NCBI GenBank assembly: GCA_964468435.1 | Contig: CAYXVE010000051.1 | Span: forward strand, 1 to 33,422 | DNA length: 33,422 nucleotides | From: JBCCTX01 sp964468435 | GTDB taxonomy: Bacteria > Bacteroidota > Bacteroidia > J057 | Reading direction: 5' to 3' | Part shown: positions 8,492 through 16,002 of the stretch, in pieces | How positions within the stretch are numbered: position 1 is the first letter of the stretch | How the letters are laid out: each line of letters begins with the position of its first letter | Made by a program: the position numbers and the translations under genes | Notes under the pieces: model-generated | Database searches by the model: none | What the model saw: only the letters and a program-made list of their open reading frames with translations | What the model was told of the DNA's origin: nothing

Positions 8492-9181
8492 TTATGAAGT
8501 ATAGCTTTTCAACATCTTTTTCGCATCATCTACGATTTTCTCTACACTGCTTTCAACATTGTTCCAGGCATCCTGGGTTGCATTCTTGAGCTTGTCTATT
8601 TCCTGATTGACTTTCTGGCGTCGTTCGATCAGATCTTTCTTCTGTGTTTCGATTGCTTCTTTCGCGTCTTCACTCGCATCACCGAGTTGATTCTCTAGTG
8701 ATTTTAGTTGAGAATCGATCTTTTCTACAGTTGCTTCAGCCTCTTTTTGGTAGGCATCTCTCACGTCCTCCCAGTTATTTTTAGAAAAATTAAAAGTAGT
8801 ACGCATGCGTTCCCAGGTTGATTTGCTAGCATCAGCAGCTTTATCGGCAAAGGAAGACACTCTTTGAGAAGCGCTCTCGAAGACTTGTTCAGCAGCTTTA
8901 GAAGCCCACCAACGTTGCTTTTCTTCAACCTCTTCAAGCAGTTGCTCAAATTTCTCATTGTCTTTTGGGGAAGCATTTTCGATTACATTCTTCAGGTCAT
9001 CGGATAGCTGACTACGTTGCTTGACAACATCTTCAATCTGGACATCAAGTTCTTCCAGTTGTTCGATGAGTGCATTGCGTTTTTGCACCAGTTTGGACTC
9101 AGCTTGGTAAAGCTTGGACAATAGGTGTTTTGCACGAGGTTCGAGTTGATTCTGCATAGTTTCTTGGTAGGTATTAGACAT
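8492..9181 (-). CDS. Coiled-coil protein of unknown function (229 aa)
   Basis: No enzyme or domain family is recognised. The sequence is almost entirely charged heptad-rich helix: residues ~15-65 (LYQAESKLVQKRNALIEQLE), a middle amphipathic part with regular Ala/Ser and aromatic residues (ASKSTWERMRTTFNF, ~115-135), and a third helix at ~150-200 (KDLIERRQKVNQEIDKLKNA), ending in KMLKSYTS. There is no signal peptide or membrane segment, so it is probably cytoplasmic. The WASKAAEQVFESASQRVSSF and DAWNNVESSVEKIVDDAKK parts resemble apolipoprotein- or LEA-like 11-mer helices, which could suggest a stress or membrane-surface role; this is only a compositional resemblance. It is a single gene with a strong terminator hairpin after it. 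Confidence 0.8.
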   Translation of the reverse strand: MSNTYQETMQNQLEPRAKHLLSKLYQAESKLVQKRNALIEQLEELDVQIEDVVKQRSQLSDDLKNVIENASPKDNEKFEQLLEEVEEKQRWWASKAAEQVFESASQRVSSFADKAADASKSTWERMRTTFNFSKNNWEDVRDAYQKEAEATVEKIDSQLKSLENQLGDASEDAKEAIETQKKDLIERRQKVNQEIDKLKNATQDAWNNVESSVEKIVDDAKKMLKSYTS

Positions 9182-9327
9182 ATTTTTGTTTATAAAATTT
9201 TTCGTTGCTGTTACTTTTCAAGGTAAAGTTGTAAAATTATGTATCAATATCTTACATATTTGACGATTTTACAGGCTTATTGTTTCATTTTTTAACAAAA
9301 AACTGCTAATGGTTTACGTGCAGTATT

Positions 9328-10665
9328 CTATCTTACCACTTTTTCCCCTAAAAGTGAGTGATTGTTGTTGCTTAGTGAGGTCCAAAGGAGTTGGTACAGA
9401 CGTATCAAAATCAGGAAGCCAATGATGAAGAATACTGCCAGTGCCACGATAGAGTTGCGCATACTACCTGTGAGGTTATCCAGATAGCCAAACATAAACA
9501 ATCCACACATGATAGCGATCTTCTCTGTTACATCATAGAAACTAAAGTATGCGGTATTATTGTTAGTCTTGGGAATCATTTTGGAATATGTGGAGCGTGA
9601 AAGCGCCTGTACTCCTCCCATGACGAGACCGATGGCAACTGCTGCAATGTAAAATTGAATGGAGTTAGTAATGAAATATGCACTGATACTGATTCCGACC
9701 CAGGTAAGCACTGCCAGCATCAGGCCTATTATATTGCCAAGTCTATTGGATAGATGAGCAAATGCATAAGCACCAAAGGTACCTACCAACTGATTGATCA
9801 GCACAATGATAATCAGTTCATGGGTTTGCAGATTTACCTCTTTCTCACCAAAGGAAGCAGCCATGAACATTACTGTTTGCAAGCCCATCATGTAAAAAAA
9901 GAAGGCATACAGAAATACGCGCAAATTAACTTGTCCTTTTAGATCATGCCACACCTTTTTCAGTTCCAGATAACCGTTTGCCAGATAATGCCCCTCAAAT
10001 CTTTTCGAGAAAATTTTGCGTGGAAGTCTGAGGAAGGGAATTTGGGCGAAAGCAATCCACCAAATACCCGTAGTCAAGAAGGCTATTCTGGGAGGCAAAG
10101 TAGGGTCCTGTATACCTAGTGCTTCTCGGTTGAGAATGACGATCAGATTCATGATAAGCAGTGTACAAGCACCTATGTATCCGAGAGTATACCCTTTGGC
10201 ACTGACTCTATCCTGCATATCTTCTGTAGCTATCTCAGGCAGGTAAGCGTTGTAAAAAACGATACTTCCGGAATACCCTATCGTAGCCAACAATAGGGCA
10301 CCCAGTGCTAGGTGTATATTGGGTCCTGTAAACAGAAATAACGCAGAACAGGAAAGCGATCCCAGATAACAGAAAAACTTCATAAATATTCGGGGATTAC
10401 CTGTGTAATCTGAAATTCCTGATAATAGGGGAGAGATTAGCGCAATAATCCCAAAAGCAATACCCAGTGTTACTGAATATGCAGCGGTATTTTCTATTTG
10501 AAATCCAAGTACCGTGATGATGCTATCATCTCCCGTGCGGGTAACCTTATTGTAATAGGCAGGGAATACGGCTGAAGTTATAACCAGCATGAAGACTGAG
10601 TTAGCCCAGTCATACATAGCCCAACCATTTATCGTCTTAGGATCATTCTTAAGCAATTTCTCCAA
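9328..10665 (-). CDS. UMF1-family MFS transporter (Atg22-like)
   Basis: Inner-membrane protein with about 12 hydrophobic segments. The N-terminal block KTINGWAMYDWANSVFMLVI and the DYTGNPRIFMKFFCYLG loop are hallmarks of the UMF1 family (bacterial relatives of the yeast vacuolar effluxer Atg22). The ALSRSTYSKMIP motif after TM10 is also typical. Substrate unknown. I prefer a TTG start at 10665, which gives LEKLLKNDPKTINGWAMYDW and a 445-residue protein of normal family length. An ATG at 10782 would add an unusual 39-residue hydrophobic extension (MLILLYLPHSIAGVFLTLIF). The assembly gap begins 40 bp beyond that ATG, so the promoter region is incomplete. Confidence 0.9.
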   Translation of the reverse strand: MEKLLKNDPKTINGWAMYDWANSVFMLVITSAVFPAYYNKVTRTGDDSIITVLGFQIENTAAYSVTLGIAFGIIALISPLLSGISDYTGNPRIFMKFFCYLGSLSCSALFLFTGPNIHLALGALLLATIGYSGSIVFYNAYLPEIATEDMQDRVSAKGYTLGYIGACTLLIMNLIVILNREALGIQDPTLPPRIAFLTTGIWWIAFAQIPFLRLPRKIFSKRFEGHYLANGYLELKKVWHDLKGQVNLRVFLYAFFFYMMGLQTVMFMAASFGEKEVNLQTHELIIIVLINQLVGTFGAYAFAHLSNRLGNIIGLMLAVLTWVGISISAYFITNSIQFYIAAVAIGLVMGGVQALSRSTYSKMIPKTNNNTAYFSFYDVTEKIAIMCGLFMFGYLDNLTGSMRNSIVALAVFFIIGFLILIRLYQLLWTSLSNNNHSLLGEKVVR

Positions 10666-10790
10666 AGTAAACTTGTTTAAGTTAGGGCGGGTGTCAACAA
10701 CAATGATTCTAAAATAGCAAAAAAATATCAGTGTTAAAAATACGCCTGCAATTGAGTGAGGAAGATAAAGAAGGATGAGCATAAACAGGA

Positions 10791-11064
10791 AAAGCCAAGC
10801 TCAATGGCTTCTCTGCAGCTTANNNNNNNNNNNNNNNNNNNNNNNNNNNNNNNNNNNNNNNNNNNNNNNNNNNNNNNNNNNNNNNNNNNNNNNNNNNNNN
10901 NNNNNNNNNNNNNNNNNNNNNNTAGTATTGACAATCAGATTAGTACATTTTGAACATGATCCCAAGTTCTTTGTAGGAAAGCCAAGCTCAATGGCTTCTC
11001 TGCAGCTTATAGTATTGACAATCAGATTAGTACATTTTGAACATGATCCCAAGTTCTTTGTAGG
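10791..11064. repeat. 87-bp tandem repeat interrupted by the scaffold gap
   Basis: The stretch beginning TAGTATTGACAATCAG at 10923 recurs at 11010, giving a period of 87 bp. Copy one is 10923-11009; copy two is 11010-11064 (55 bp, then unique sequence). Bases 10791-10822, left of the gap, are the last 32 bp of the same unit, and the unit phase runs on exactly across the gap (CAGCTTA | TAGTATTG, intact at 11003-11017). Read on the minus strand, the first 55 bp of the unit are the last 11 codons, stop and trailer of the TonB remnant at 11027-11311. The array is thus a duplication of a gene 3' end with unknown copy number. Confidence 0.88.
10823..10922. other. Assembly gap (100 N)
   Basis: Exactly 100 N, the usual placeholder for a gap of unknown size. 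The flanks are the two halves of one 87-bp repeat unit, so the gap most likely marks an unresolved tandem array; the real length may be near zero or many units. Confidence 0.98.
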
Positions 11065-11311
11065 TTGGTGCTACATCCCCGTTTTTCTTGCCTGGTTGCC
11101 AGCGGGGCATACTACTGACTAATTTCAACGCTTGCTCATCACATTCCTGCCCAAGACCTTTCAGGATAATGGGTTGACTGATGGAACCATCTATTTCAAC
11201 AATAAATCTAAGACATATAAATATTATTCTACGCCTACGAAGGCGCTCAACCTCACTCACCTGAACAATATGTTCGTTGAGTCGAGCGAGTGTATTCCCC
11301 GATTCATTCAT
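11027..11311 (-). pseudogene. TonB C-terminal-domain gene remnant
   Basis: The last ~60 codons are a good TonB C-terminal domain (RFIVEIDGSISQP, GLGQECDEQALKLVSSMPRW, QPGKKNG, ending LGIMFKMY). Compared with the three intact paralogues in the window it lacks the cytoplasmic tail, membrane anchor, post-membrane domain, linker and FPGG motif. An in-frame TAA lies 12 nt before the ATG at 11311. The segment before RFIVE (VERLRRRRIIFICL) does not match the family, but the neighbouring frame there reads VE-x-YLYV like the paralogue VEGVVYISF, so indels are likely. It begins 47 nt after the stop of the kinase-like gene 11359-13254, where the other copy of the module has an intact TonB gene. Its 3' end is duplicated in the adjacent tandem repeat. 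A short functional ORF is possible but unlikely. Confidence 0.7.
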
Positions 11312-11358
11312 GGATGTGCAGCTTTAAGATGTATGTGTACCCTACTGGGTAGCTCCTA

Positions 11359-13254
11359 TTAAATATTGAATTTTTTTCTAAACTCCTGATAAAATTCATC
11401 TCCCAACAAACGGCTCCACATATCGTGAACCTGTTTTTCCATCTCCTCCTTAGGAATATCGTGTGAAGTAAATCCAACTAAACTGATGGTTATATCCCGT
11501 TGTAGTCCCCATTTTCGCTTGTAGACCACCAGAATATTATTTTCATTTAGATCGGCGTGAGAAATCTGCAGATCGCTCACCTCCTTCATCACTTGTAAGA
11601 TTAACTTAAGTTCCCCGCTACTTAAGTCATTAATATTCCTTTTGTTGTAAATATCAGTTTTTCTAATGTAATCCCTAAGTGTATTTCGTTCAATGAAATT
11701 CCTAAAATAATATTTACCTTCAGCAGCTACTTTGATATCGCTCAATTCCCCGTAATATTTGAGCTCTTTGTTGTATAGTTTAGTAAAACGCTGCATAGCA
11801 TCTGCATCGTTCATGCTTCTGGCAGGAATCATACGCAGTACCAGTATCTGTTTTGACTCTTTGTCAAACACTTTTTTGGTTGTAAATTCTGTATCGGGCA
11901 GAACACCACGTATTTCAAACAATTCTGCGATGGTTGGGATACCAGAATCATGGCTTGGTGAAGGTATCGCTGGTACGGAAGGTGTCTGACTACTTCTGGA
12001 AGAATTTGATGTAACAGCTGATGCTGCAACGAGTTCCTGAGAGTTAAAGATTTGTTGAGGGGAAGCGGACTCAGGCTTTAATGCAGCAATTTTGAGGGCT
12101 TCCTGAATATTCCAGCGAATGACTTCTTTGGGAAGACCCAGGCGTTCTCCTCGTTGAATGTACATTTCCTCGTATTCGACCTGCAGATCACTATCTACAC
12201 ATTTCTCTCTAATTTCTGCCATCAATGCATCTCTGTCAGCCTGCGCTTTCAGTTCTAACTGTCTTCTGCGTTCTTCCTCTTCTCTACGCCTGCGTTCTTC
12301 CTCTTCTCTACGTCTGATCTCTTCTACTCCGAGGTTGTGCAATCCCGTAAGAATGGCTTTGAAGTCTGCATTTTCTTCTTGAGAAGGCGAAAGCACCAGT
12401 CTATCTTCCAATTCCAGTTCCTGAACCAGATATTCTTTCAGAACGGGATTTTTCAGATAGTTACCCATCAGTATCACCTCCTGTATTCCTTTCTCCTCCA
12501 ATGCTTCGCGCGACACGTAGGGTTTTAAAGCAGCTCTTTCATAGGACATGTAATCCTCGTATTGCCTTTCGGATATGTTTGCCCTTGCTGTAATGTTGAT
12601 GATATCATTGGACTTGATAATCGTATAGGTTCCATTGCGCATAGGGCTGACTATCTGTTTACTCAGATCTGCCTTATCATACTCGTCAAGTGCTAAACCA
12701 GATTTTTCAAAAGCAGCAATGAGCTGCTCCAGCACATGTTTTCTACCGGCCTCTACTCCCAGCCCATCGATGGAGACTAGCTCTTGGGCAGAGCCATTCT
12801 GGCTGACTCTCCCAGACTGGGAACCATAGTAAAGCATTACCTGATCATCGAGTGCATCCAATACGACATTATTGGAGCCCGTAAAATCTGCCTGTTGCAA
12901 TCCGTATAAATAAGCATTACTCAGGTATTCTGTCCGGATCACCTCCATGGATCTCTCATCAATGCTATCTATAGCATCCAGTATACCATTTCTTACAGAT
13001 CTTGCATTTTCATCTGCGCTGAAAAAAGGAGAAAACCCAACCACAACCGGTATTCTGGCCGGAACAATCTTGCGCTCCGACCGCAGTGTATCAAGATATC
13101 TTTGCTTAATCTCAGAGAGATTATTGTGCAGTATTTCTTCGGGATTAGCATTTTGATAATCCGTGTAATAATTACCCTGAATAATATATATTTCAGGCTT
13201 ATTAAGCGCCGAGCCTGCAATAAGTTTTTTATGCGTAAATAAAATACATAACAT
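11359..13254 (-). CDS. Hsp70/actin-like ATPase fold fused to a kinase-like domain (copy B)
   Basis: 631 residues, no signal peptide or membrane segment, so cytoplasmic. Residues ~1-300 follow the Hsp70-like actin ATPase layout: first strand MLCILFTHKKLIAG, a phosphate-2-like strand VVLDALDD (130-137) where DnaK has DLGGGT, helix GLGVEAGRKHVLEQLI, and IQEVILMGNYLKNPVLKEYL (257-276) resembling the VVLVGG-STR-IP block. Residues 312-335 are an Arg/Glu coiled coil. Residues 356-392 form a helical segment (LGLPKEVIRWNIQEALKIA). A Ser/Pro linker precedes a kinase-like domain (~440-631) with catalytic loop HADLNENN (566-573). The DFG site reads LVGF (592-595, no Asp) and the usual ATP lysine region reads ILVLRMI, with no obvious Lys. 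It may therefore be a pseudokinase. Paralogue of 16003-17883; function unknown. Confidence 0.85.
   Translation of the reverse strand: MLCILFTHKKLIAGSALNKPEIYIIQGNYYTDYQNANPEEILHNNLSEIKQRYLDTLRSERKIVPARIPVVVGFSPFFSADENARSVRNGILDAIDSIDERSMEVIRTEYLSNAYLYGLQQADFTGSNNVVLDALDDQVMLYYGSQSGRVSQNGSAQELVSIDGLGVEAGRKHVLEQLIAAFEKSGLALDEYDKADLSKQIVSPMRNGTYTIIKSNDIINITARANISERQYEDYMSYERAALKPYVSREALEEKGIQEVILMGNYLKNPVLKEYLVQELELEDRLVLSPSQEENADFKAILTGLHNLGVEEIRRREEEERRRREEEERRRQLELKAQADRDALMAEIREKCVDSDLQVEYEEMYIQRGERLGLPKEVIRWNIQEALKIAALKPESASPQQIFNSQELVAASAVTSNSSRSSQTPSVPAIPSPSHDSGIPTIAELFEIRGVLPDTEFTTKKVFDKESKQILVLRMIPARSMNDADAMQRFTKLYNKELKYYGELSDIKVAAEGKYYFRNFIERNTLRDYIRKTDIYNKRNINDLSSGELKLILQVMKEVSDLQISHADLNENNILVVYKRKWGLQRDITISLVGFTSHDIPKEEMEKQVHDMWSRLLGDEFYQEFRKKFNI
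12267..12314. repeat. 24-bp tandem repeat encoding the coiled coil
   Basis: Two near-identical 24-bp units (12267-12290 and 12291-12314, one difference) encode the repeated RREEEERR stretch of the kinase-like protein B. It is a coding repeat and probably a slippage site; copy A has a shorter, less regular version. Confidence 0.75.
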
Positions 13255-13505
13255 ATTTTAAAATTTTTGATTGGGCCTATAATCCTGTAACGTGAAATCC
13301 TATTGTATATTATTTTACCCCAGTGCAAGAAGGAACATAAGATACTTTAATTTAGAATATTACATCTTCATGCAACTTGATGCTATATAGCATTTTGTGC
13401 TTTTTTAAAATACAAGTCTATTGCATTGTACCAAACAATTCAGACATCAATCCAACAAAAAGAAGGCTTACTAGTAAATATCGTTGTATTAACAGCGCAA
13501 AGGCA

Positions 13506-14837
13506 TTATTTCAGTTCGAATTTGATCGCCAATTGCTGATAAACATCTACTTTTTCACCGCCCTGTTGGCCAGGTCTCCATTCCGGCATCTCAGAGATCA
13601 ACCGCAATGCTTCTTCATCGCAACCATACCCAATGCCACTTACCACTTTTGGATTTTTGATTTGTCCGTTTTTGTCAATGATAAATCTTACGATGACCCG
13701 ACCTTCTATTTTGGATTTCAGTGCTTGTTGGGGATATCGCATTCTACGGCCAAAATACCTGGCCAAACCATTGCCACCTCCTGGAAAAGTGGGGGAAACT
13801 TCCACTGACATCAAAGCCCTGCCATCTCTTGAAAAATCAATATTCTTTACCGTTGATTGAGTTTCTTCAGGTTCGGGTGCTTGTTTTTCCTCAACTTCGG
13901 GTTCAGGAAAACGAAGCGTTTCCTGAGGCTGAGTAGTATTCAAGGTATTTGCATTCTCATTTGTTGCCATTTGGGATGGGGGTAAAGTTGGTTCCTGAAA
14001 TTCATTTGCCTGCTGTTCTGGCTGATTTTCAGAAGGTTCCGTTGCTTCTTCTTGCACAGATTCAGATATAGTTGCAGGAGTACTTTGAGGTTCTGCTTCA
14101 ACGGGGACTTCCTGTTTCTGTGTTGTTCTGGCAGCATACGCTTGCGCTGGTTCTTGTACAGAATCAGTAACAGAAGCTATATTGAGCGATTTTTCGCGTG
14201 TTACAGCATTACCTAATGAATCTGTTACGGTAAGCCTTACCGTAAATCTTCCAGCTCTCCAATAGGTAAATCTTGTTGCAGATTCCTGCACTTCGCGTTG
14301 TACACCGTTACCAAAATCGAATTCATAAGTGAATGCACTATCATATTGGGAAATAGCAAAAACCAATGCACGATCTTCAACCCAATTTCCACCAACAAAG
14401 AAAGTAACCGTCTCAAGTAAATTGCTGTTGTCCCCAGCTTGATCATCTGCACTAAGGGACATAGCATTGACGCGTTCCTGAGTTGCCGCATACTGATTGT
14501 ATGACTCGTCTTCTGCGATAATTTCCAAATATTGTTCCAGAGACTTTACCGTGTCAGCTTTTACTCCGAAGGGATAATTTATGATCAGTGTATTTCCCTC
14601 GCGTTTGAAAAAATCTGCTACCTTCGTAATATTGAGTTCCTGATAGTTGGCTGCAAGTACCTCTGGTTCAGGAGTATCGGTCTGGACCAATCTCCATGCG
14701 AGCACACCTGCTCCTGCGAAAACCAGAAAGGCGATCAGGAAACCTATACGTTTACGCCGGACTTTCGATTTTTCGTGTTTTTCAATTTGTTTTAAGTATC
14801 TGTCAAGGTTCTGAGAAGATGGACTAATTTCAGACAT
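13506..14837 (-). CDS. TonB C-terminal-domain protein with a PKD-like domain
   Basis: 443 residues, predicted N-in inner-membrane protein facing the periplasm. Order: charged cytoplasmic tail with KVRRKR (25-30), membrane segment ~31-49, a small domain ~60-105 shared with the two paralogues (LIINYPFGVKADT at 84-96), a PKD-like domain ~140-222 (YEFDFGNGVQ, TYWRAGRFTVRLTVTDSLGN), a Pro/Gln/Glu-rich linker ~225-345, then a TonB C-terminal domain (FPGGGNGLARYFGRRMRYP, GIGYGCDEEALRLISEMPEW, RPG). Ordinary TonB proteins reach across the periplasm to TonB-dependent receptors using ExbB/ExbD; none of those genes is nearby. It stands 251 bp upstream of kinase-like gene B and has a 450-bp upstream region of its own. 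A PKD domain between anchor and TonB domain is unusual and suggests a binding or signalling role (inference). Confidence 0.88.
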   Translation of the reverse strand: MSEISPSSQNLDRYLKQIEKHEKSKVRRKRIGFLIAFLVFAGAGVLAWRLVQTDTPEPEVLAANYQELNITKVADFFKREGNTLIINYPFGVKADTVKSLEQYLEIIAEDESYNQYAATQERVNAMSLSADDQAGDNSNLLETVTFFVGGNWVEDRALVFAISQYDSAFTYEFDFGNGVQREVQESATRFTYWRAGRFTVRLTVTDSLGNAVTREKSLNIASVTDSVQEPAQAYAARTTQKQEVPVEAEPQSTPATISESVQEEATEPSENQPEQQANEFQEPTLPPSQMATNENANTLNTTQPQETLRFPEPEVEEKQAPEPEETQSTVKNIDFSRDGRALMSVEVSPTFPGGGNGLARYFGRRMRYPQQALKSKIEGRVIVRFIIDKNGQIKNPKVVSGIGYGCDEEALRLISEMPEWRPGQQGGEKVDVYQQLAIKFELK

Positions 14838-15287
14838 AGCTTTATGTTTATTGCATGTTTAAGGCTAAGCACACGACCTCATGAATCCATGGGGCCAGAT
14901 TTTAAGCGATATGTAGCATCTTACGTATAGGTCAGCTGATAACAATATTCAGCTGAAAACATATTTAATATACGATTAAAATAAATTTTCATTATATTTT
15001 TTTTATCGAACCATAATAATTTATTTTTGGATGGTTGTTTGAGCTACCTCAACGGTTATGAGAAACGTAACAAATTGTATCACAACGTTAAACCATTGTT
15101 TTGCAACGCATTTACATAGGGGAGAAAAAGGGGGGAAAGATTTTAGATTACTGTATTCCCCGAATTCTGCTGCATAGTTGTGGGAAAGGATAAATCAGGA
15201 TTAAATAAATCTAGAATCTGTATACTTGAAATGAGTTGAGTAACTGATCGAGTACCAAGTCTCATTATAAACTTACTTCAAGGGATC
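14838..15287. other. 450-bp intergenic region, no gene seen
   Basis: AT-rich with long T-runs. It holds the presumed promoter of the TonB/PKD gene and the end of the 15288 gene. No ORF with protein-like content and no RNA gene is visible. The one notable element is a pair of TCAGCTGA palindromes, listed separately. Confidence 0.6.
14932..14956. promoter_or_regulatory. Paired palindromes TCAGCTGA, candidate operator
   Basis: The 8-bp palindrome TCAGCTGA occurs at 14932-14939 and again at 14949-14956, centres 17 bp apart, 95-119 bp upstream of the TonB/PKD gene start at 14837. Two identical dyads in this spacing could bind a dimeric regulator on nearly one helix face, or fold as one 8-bp hairpin with a 9-nt loop. 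No regulator gene is visible nearby. Confidence 0.35.
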
Positions 15288-16001
15288 TTAAAGCAGCTGA
15301 AATTGTATAGATAAGGCTTTATACACGGCAACATTTTCTCCACCGATTTTACCAGGTACCCAGCGCGGCATACTTGAGATCAGTCTGAGGGCTTCTTTAT
15401 CACATCCAAATCCGATTCCTTGCACTACTTCGGGCTCAGATACCGTACCATCAGCTTTGATGACAAAGCGAATCTGTACATCACCCTCGATCCGATTTGC
15501 TCTAGCTTCATCGGGGTAACGCAACTGAGACTGGAGATACCTAGCTAAGGAAGCCTGACCTCCTGGAAAATTAGGCATTTCATCCGCCCGGATATATGGA
15601 CCCCGGCCCCGGATGGTGCCACCCTTTGCCTGAAGCAACAAATTATTAATTCTGGAAAAGCGTTCGATCTCTCCGATAGAACTTAGGGTATCGTTGGAGA
15701 GGCCATGACGAGACTCAATAATAATGTGCTTGCCGGAATTGAGATATAATTCTTTGACTGCTTGAGCATTAAACTGGTCAGATGAAATACGGATATAGCT
15801 TTTAGTAGTCAAATTATCAGGATTGATACCCGATTTTGTACCAGAGGTCCCCTGAAACCAGGAAACAACGAAGATGATCAATGTCAGCACCAAGGTAATC
15901 ATCAATGAAGATCGCCTGATTTTACGCTTAAATTTTTCCTTTTCCTCTATCTCAAGGATATAGTCGAATAAATCGCTGGCTTTATAATCAAAATCTGACA
16001 T
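15288..16001 (-). CDS. TonB C-terminal-domain protein, partner of kinase-like A
   Basis: 237 residues. Cytoplasmic tail with KFKRKIRR (23-30), membrane segment ~31-48, small post-membrane domain ~62-115 with HIIIESRHGLSNDT (92-105) shared with the paralogues, a short linker, then TonB C-terminal domain: FPGGQASLARYLQSQLRYP (145-163), IEGDVQIRFVIKADG, GIGFGCDKEALRLISSMPRW, VPG. The ATG at 16001 follows the TAG of the kinase-like gene by one base, so translation is probably coupled. A GTG at 16031 would overlap that gene by 29 bases; I reject it because MSDFDY matches the MSE/MSK starts of the other members. The one-base spacing is the best evidence that the kinase-like and TonB proteins act together. 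Confidence 0.9.
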   Translation of the reverse strand: MSDFDYKASDLFDYILEIEEKEKFKRKIRRSSLMITLVLTLIIFVVSWFQGTSGTKSGINPDNLTTKSYIRISSDQFNAQAVKELYLNSGKHIIIESRHGLSNDTLSSIGEIERFSRINNLLLQAKGGTIRGRGPYIRADEMPNFPGGQASLARYLQSQLRYPDEARANRIEGDVQIRFVIKADGTVSEPEVVQGIGFGCDKEALRLISSMPRWVPGKIGGENVAVYKALSIQFQLL

Positions 16002-16002
16002 A

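Noticed and set aside
10791..11064. CRISPR array
   Set aside because: Repeats are directly contiguous 87-bp units without spacers and contain a gene 3' end; no cas genes nearby.
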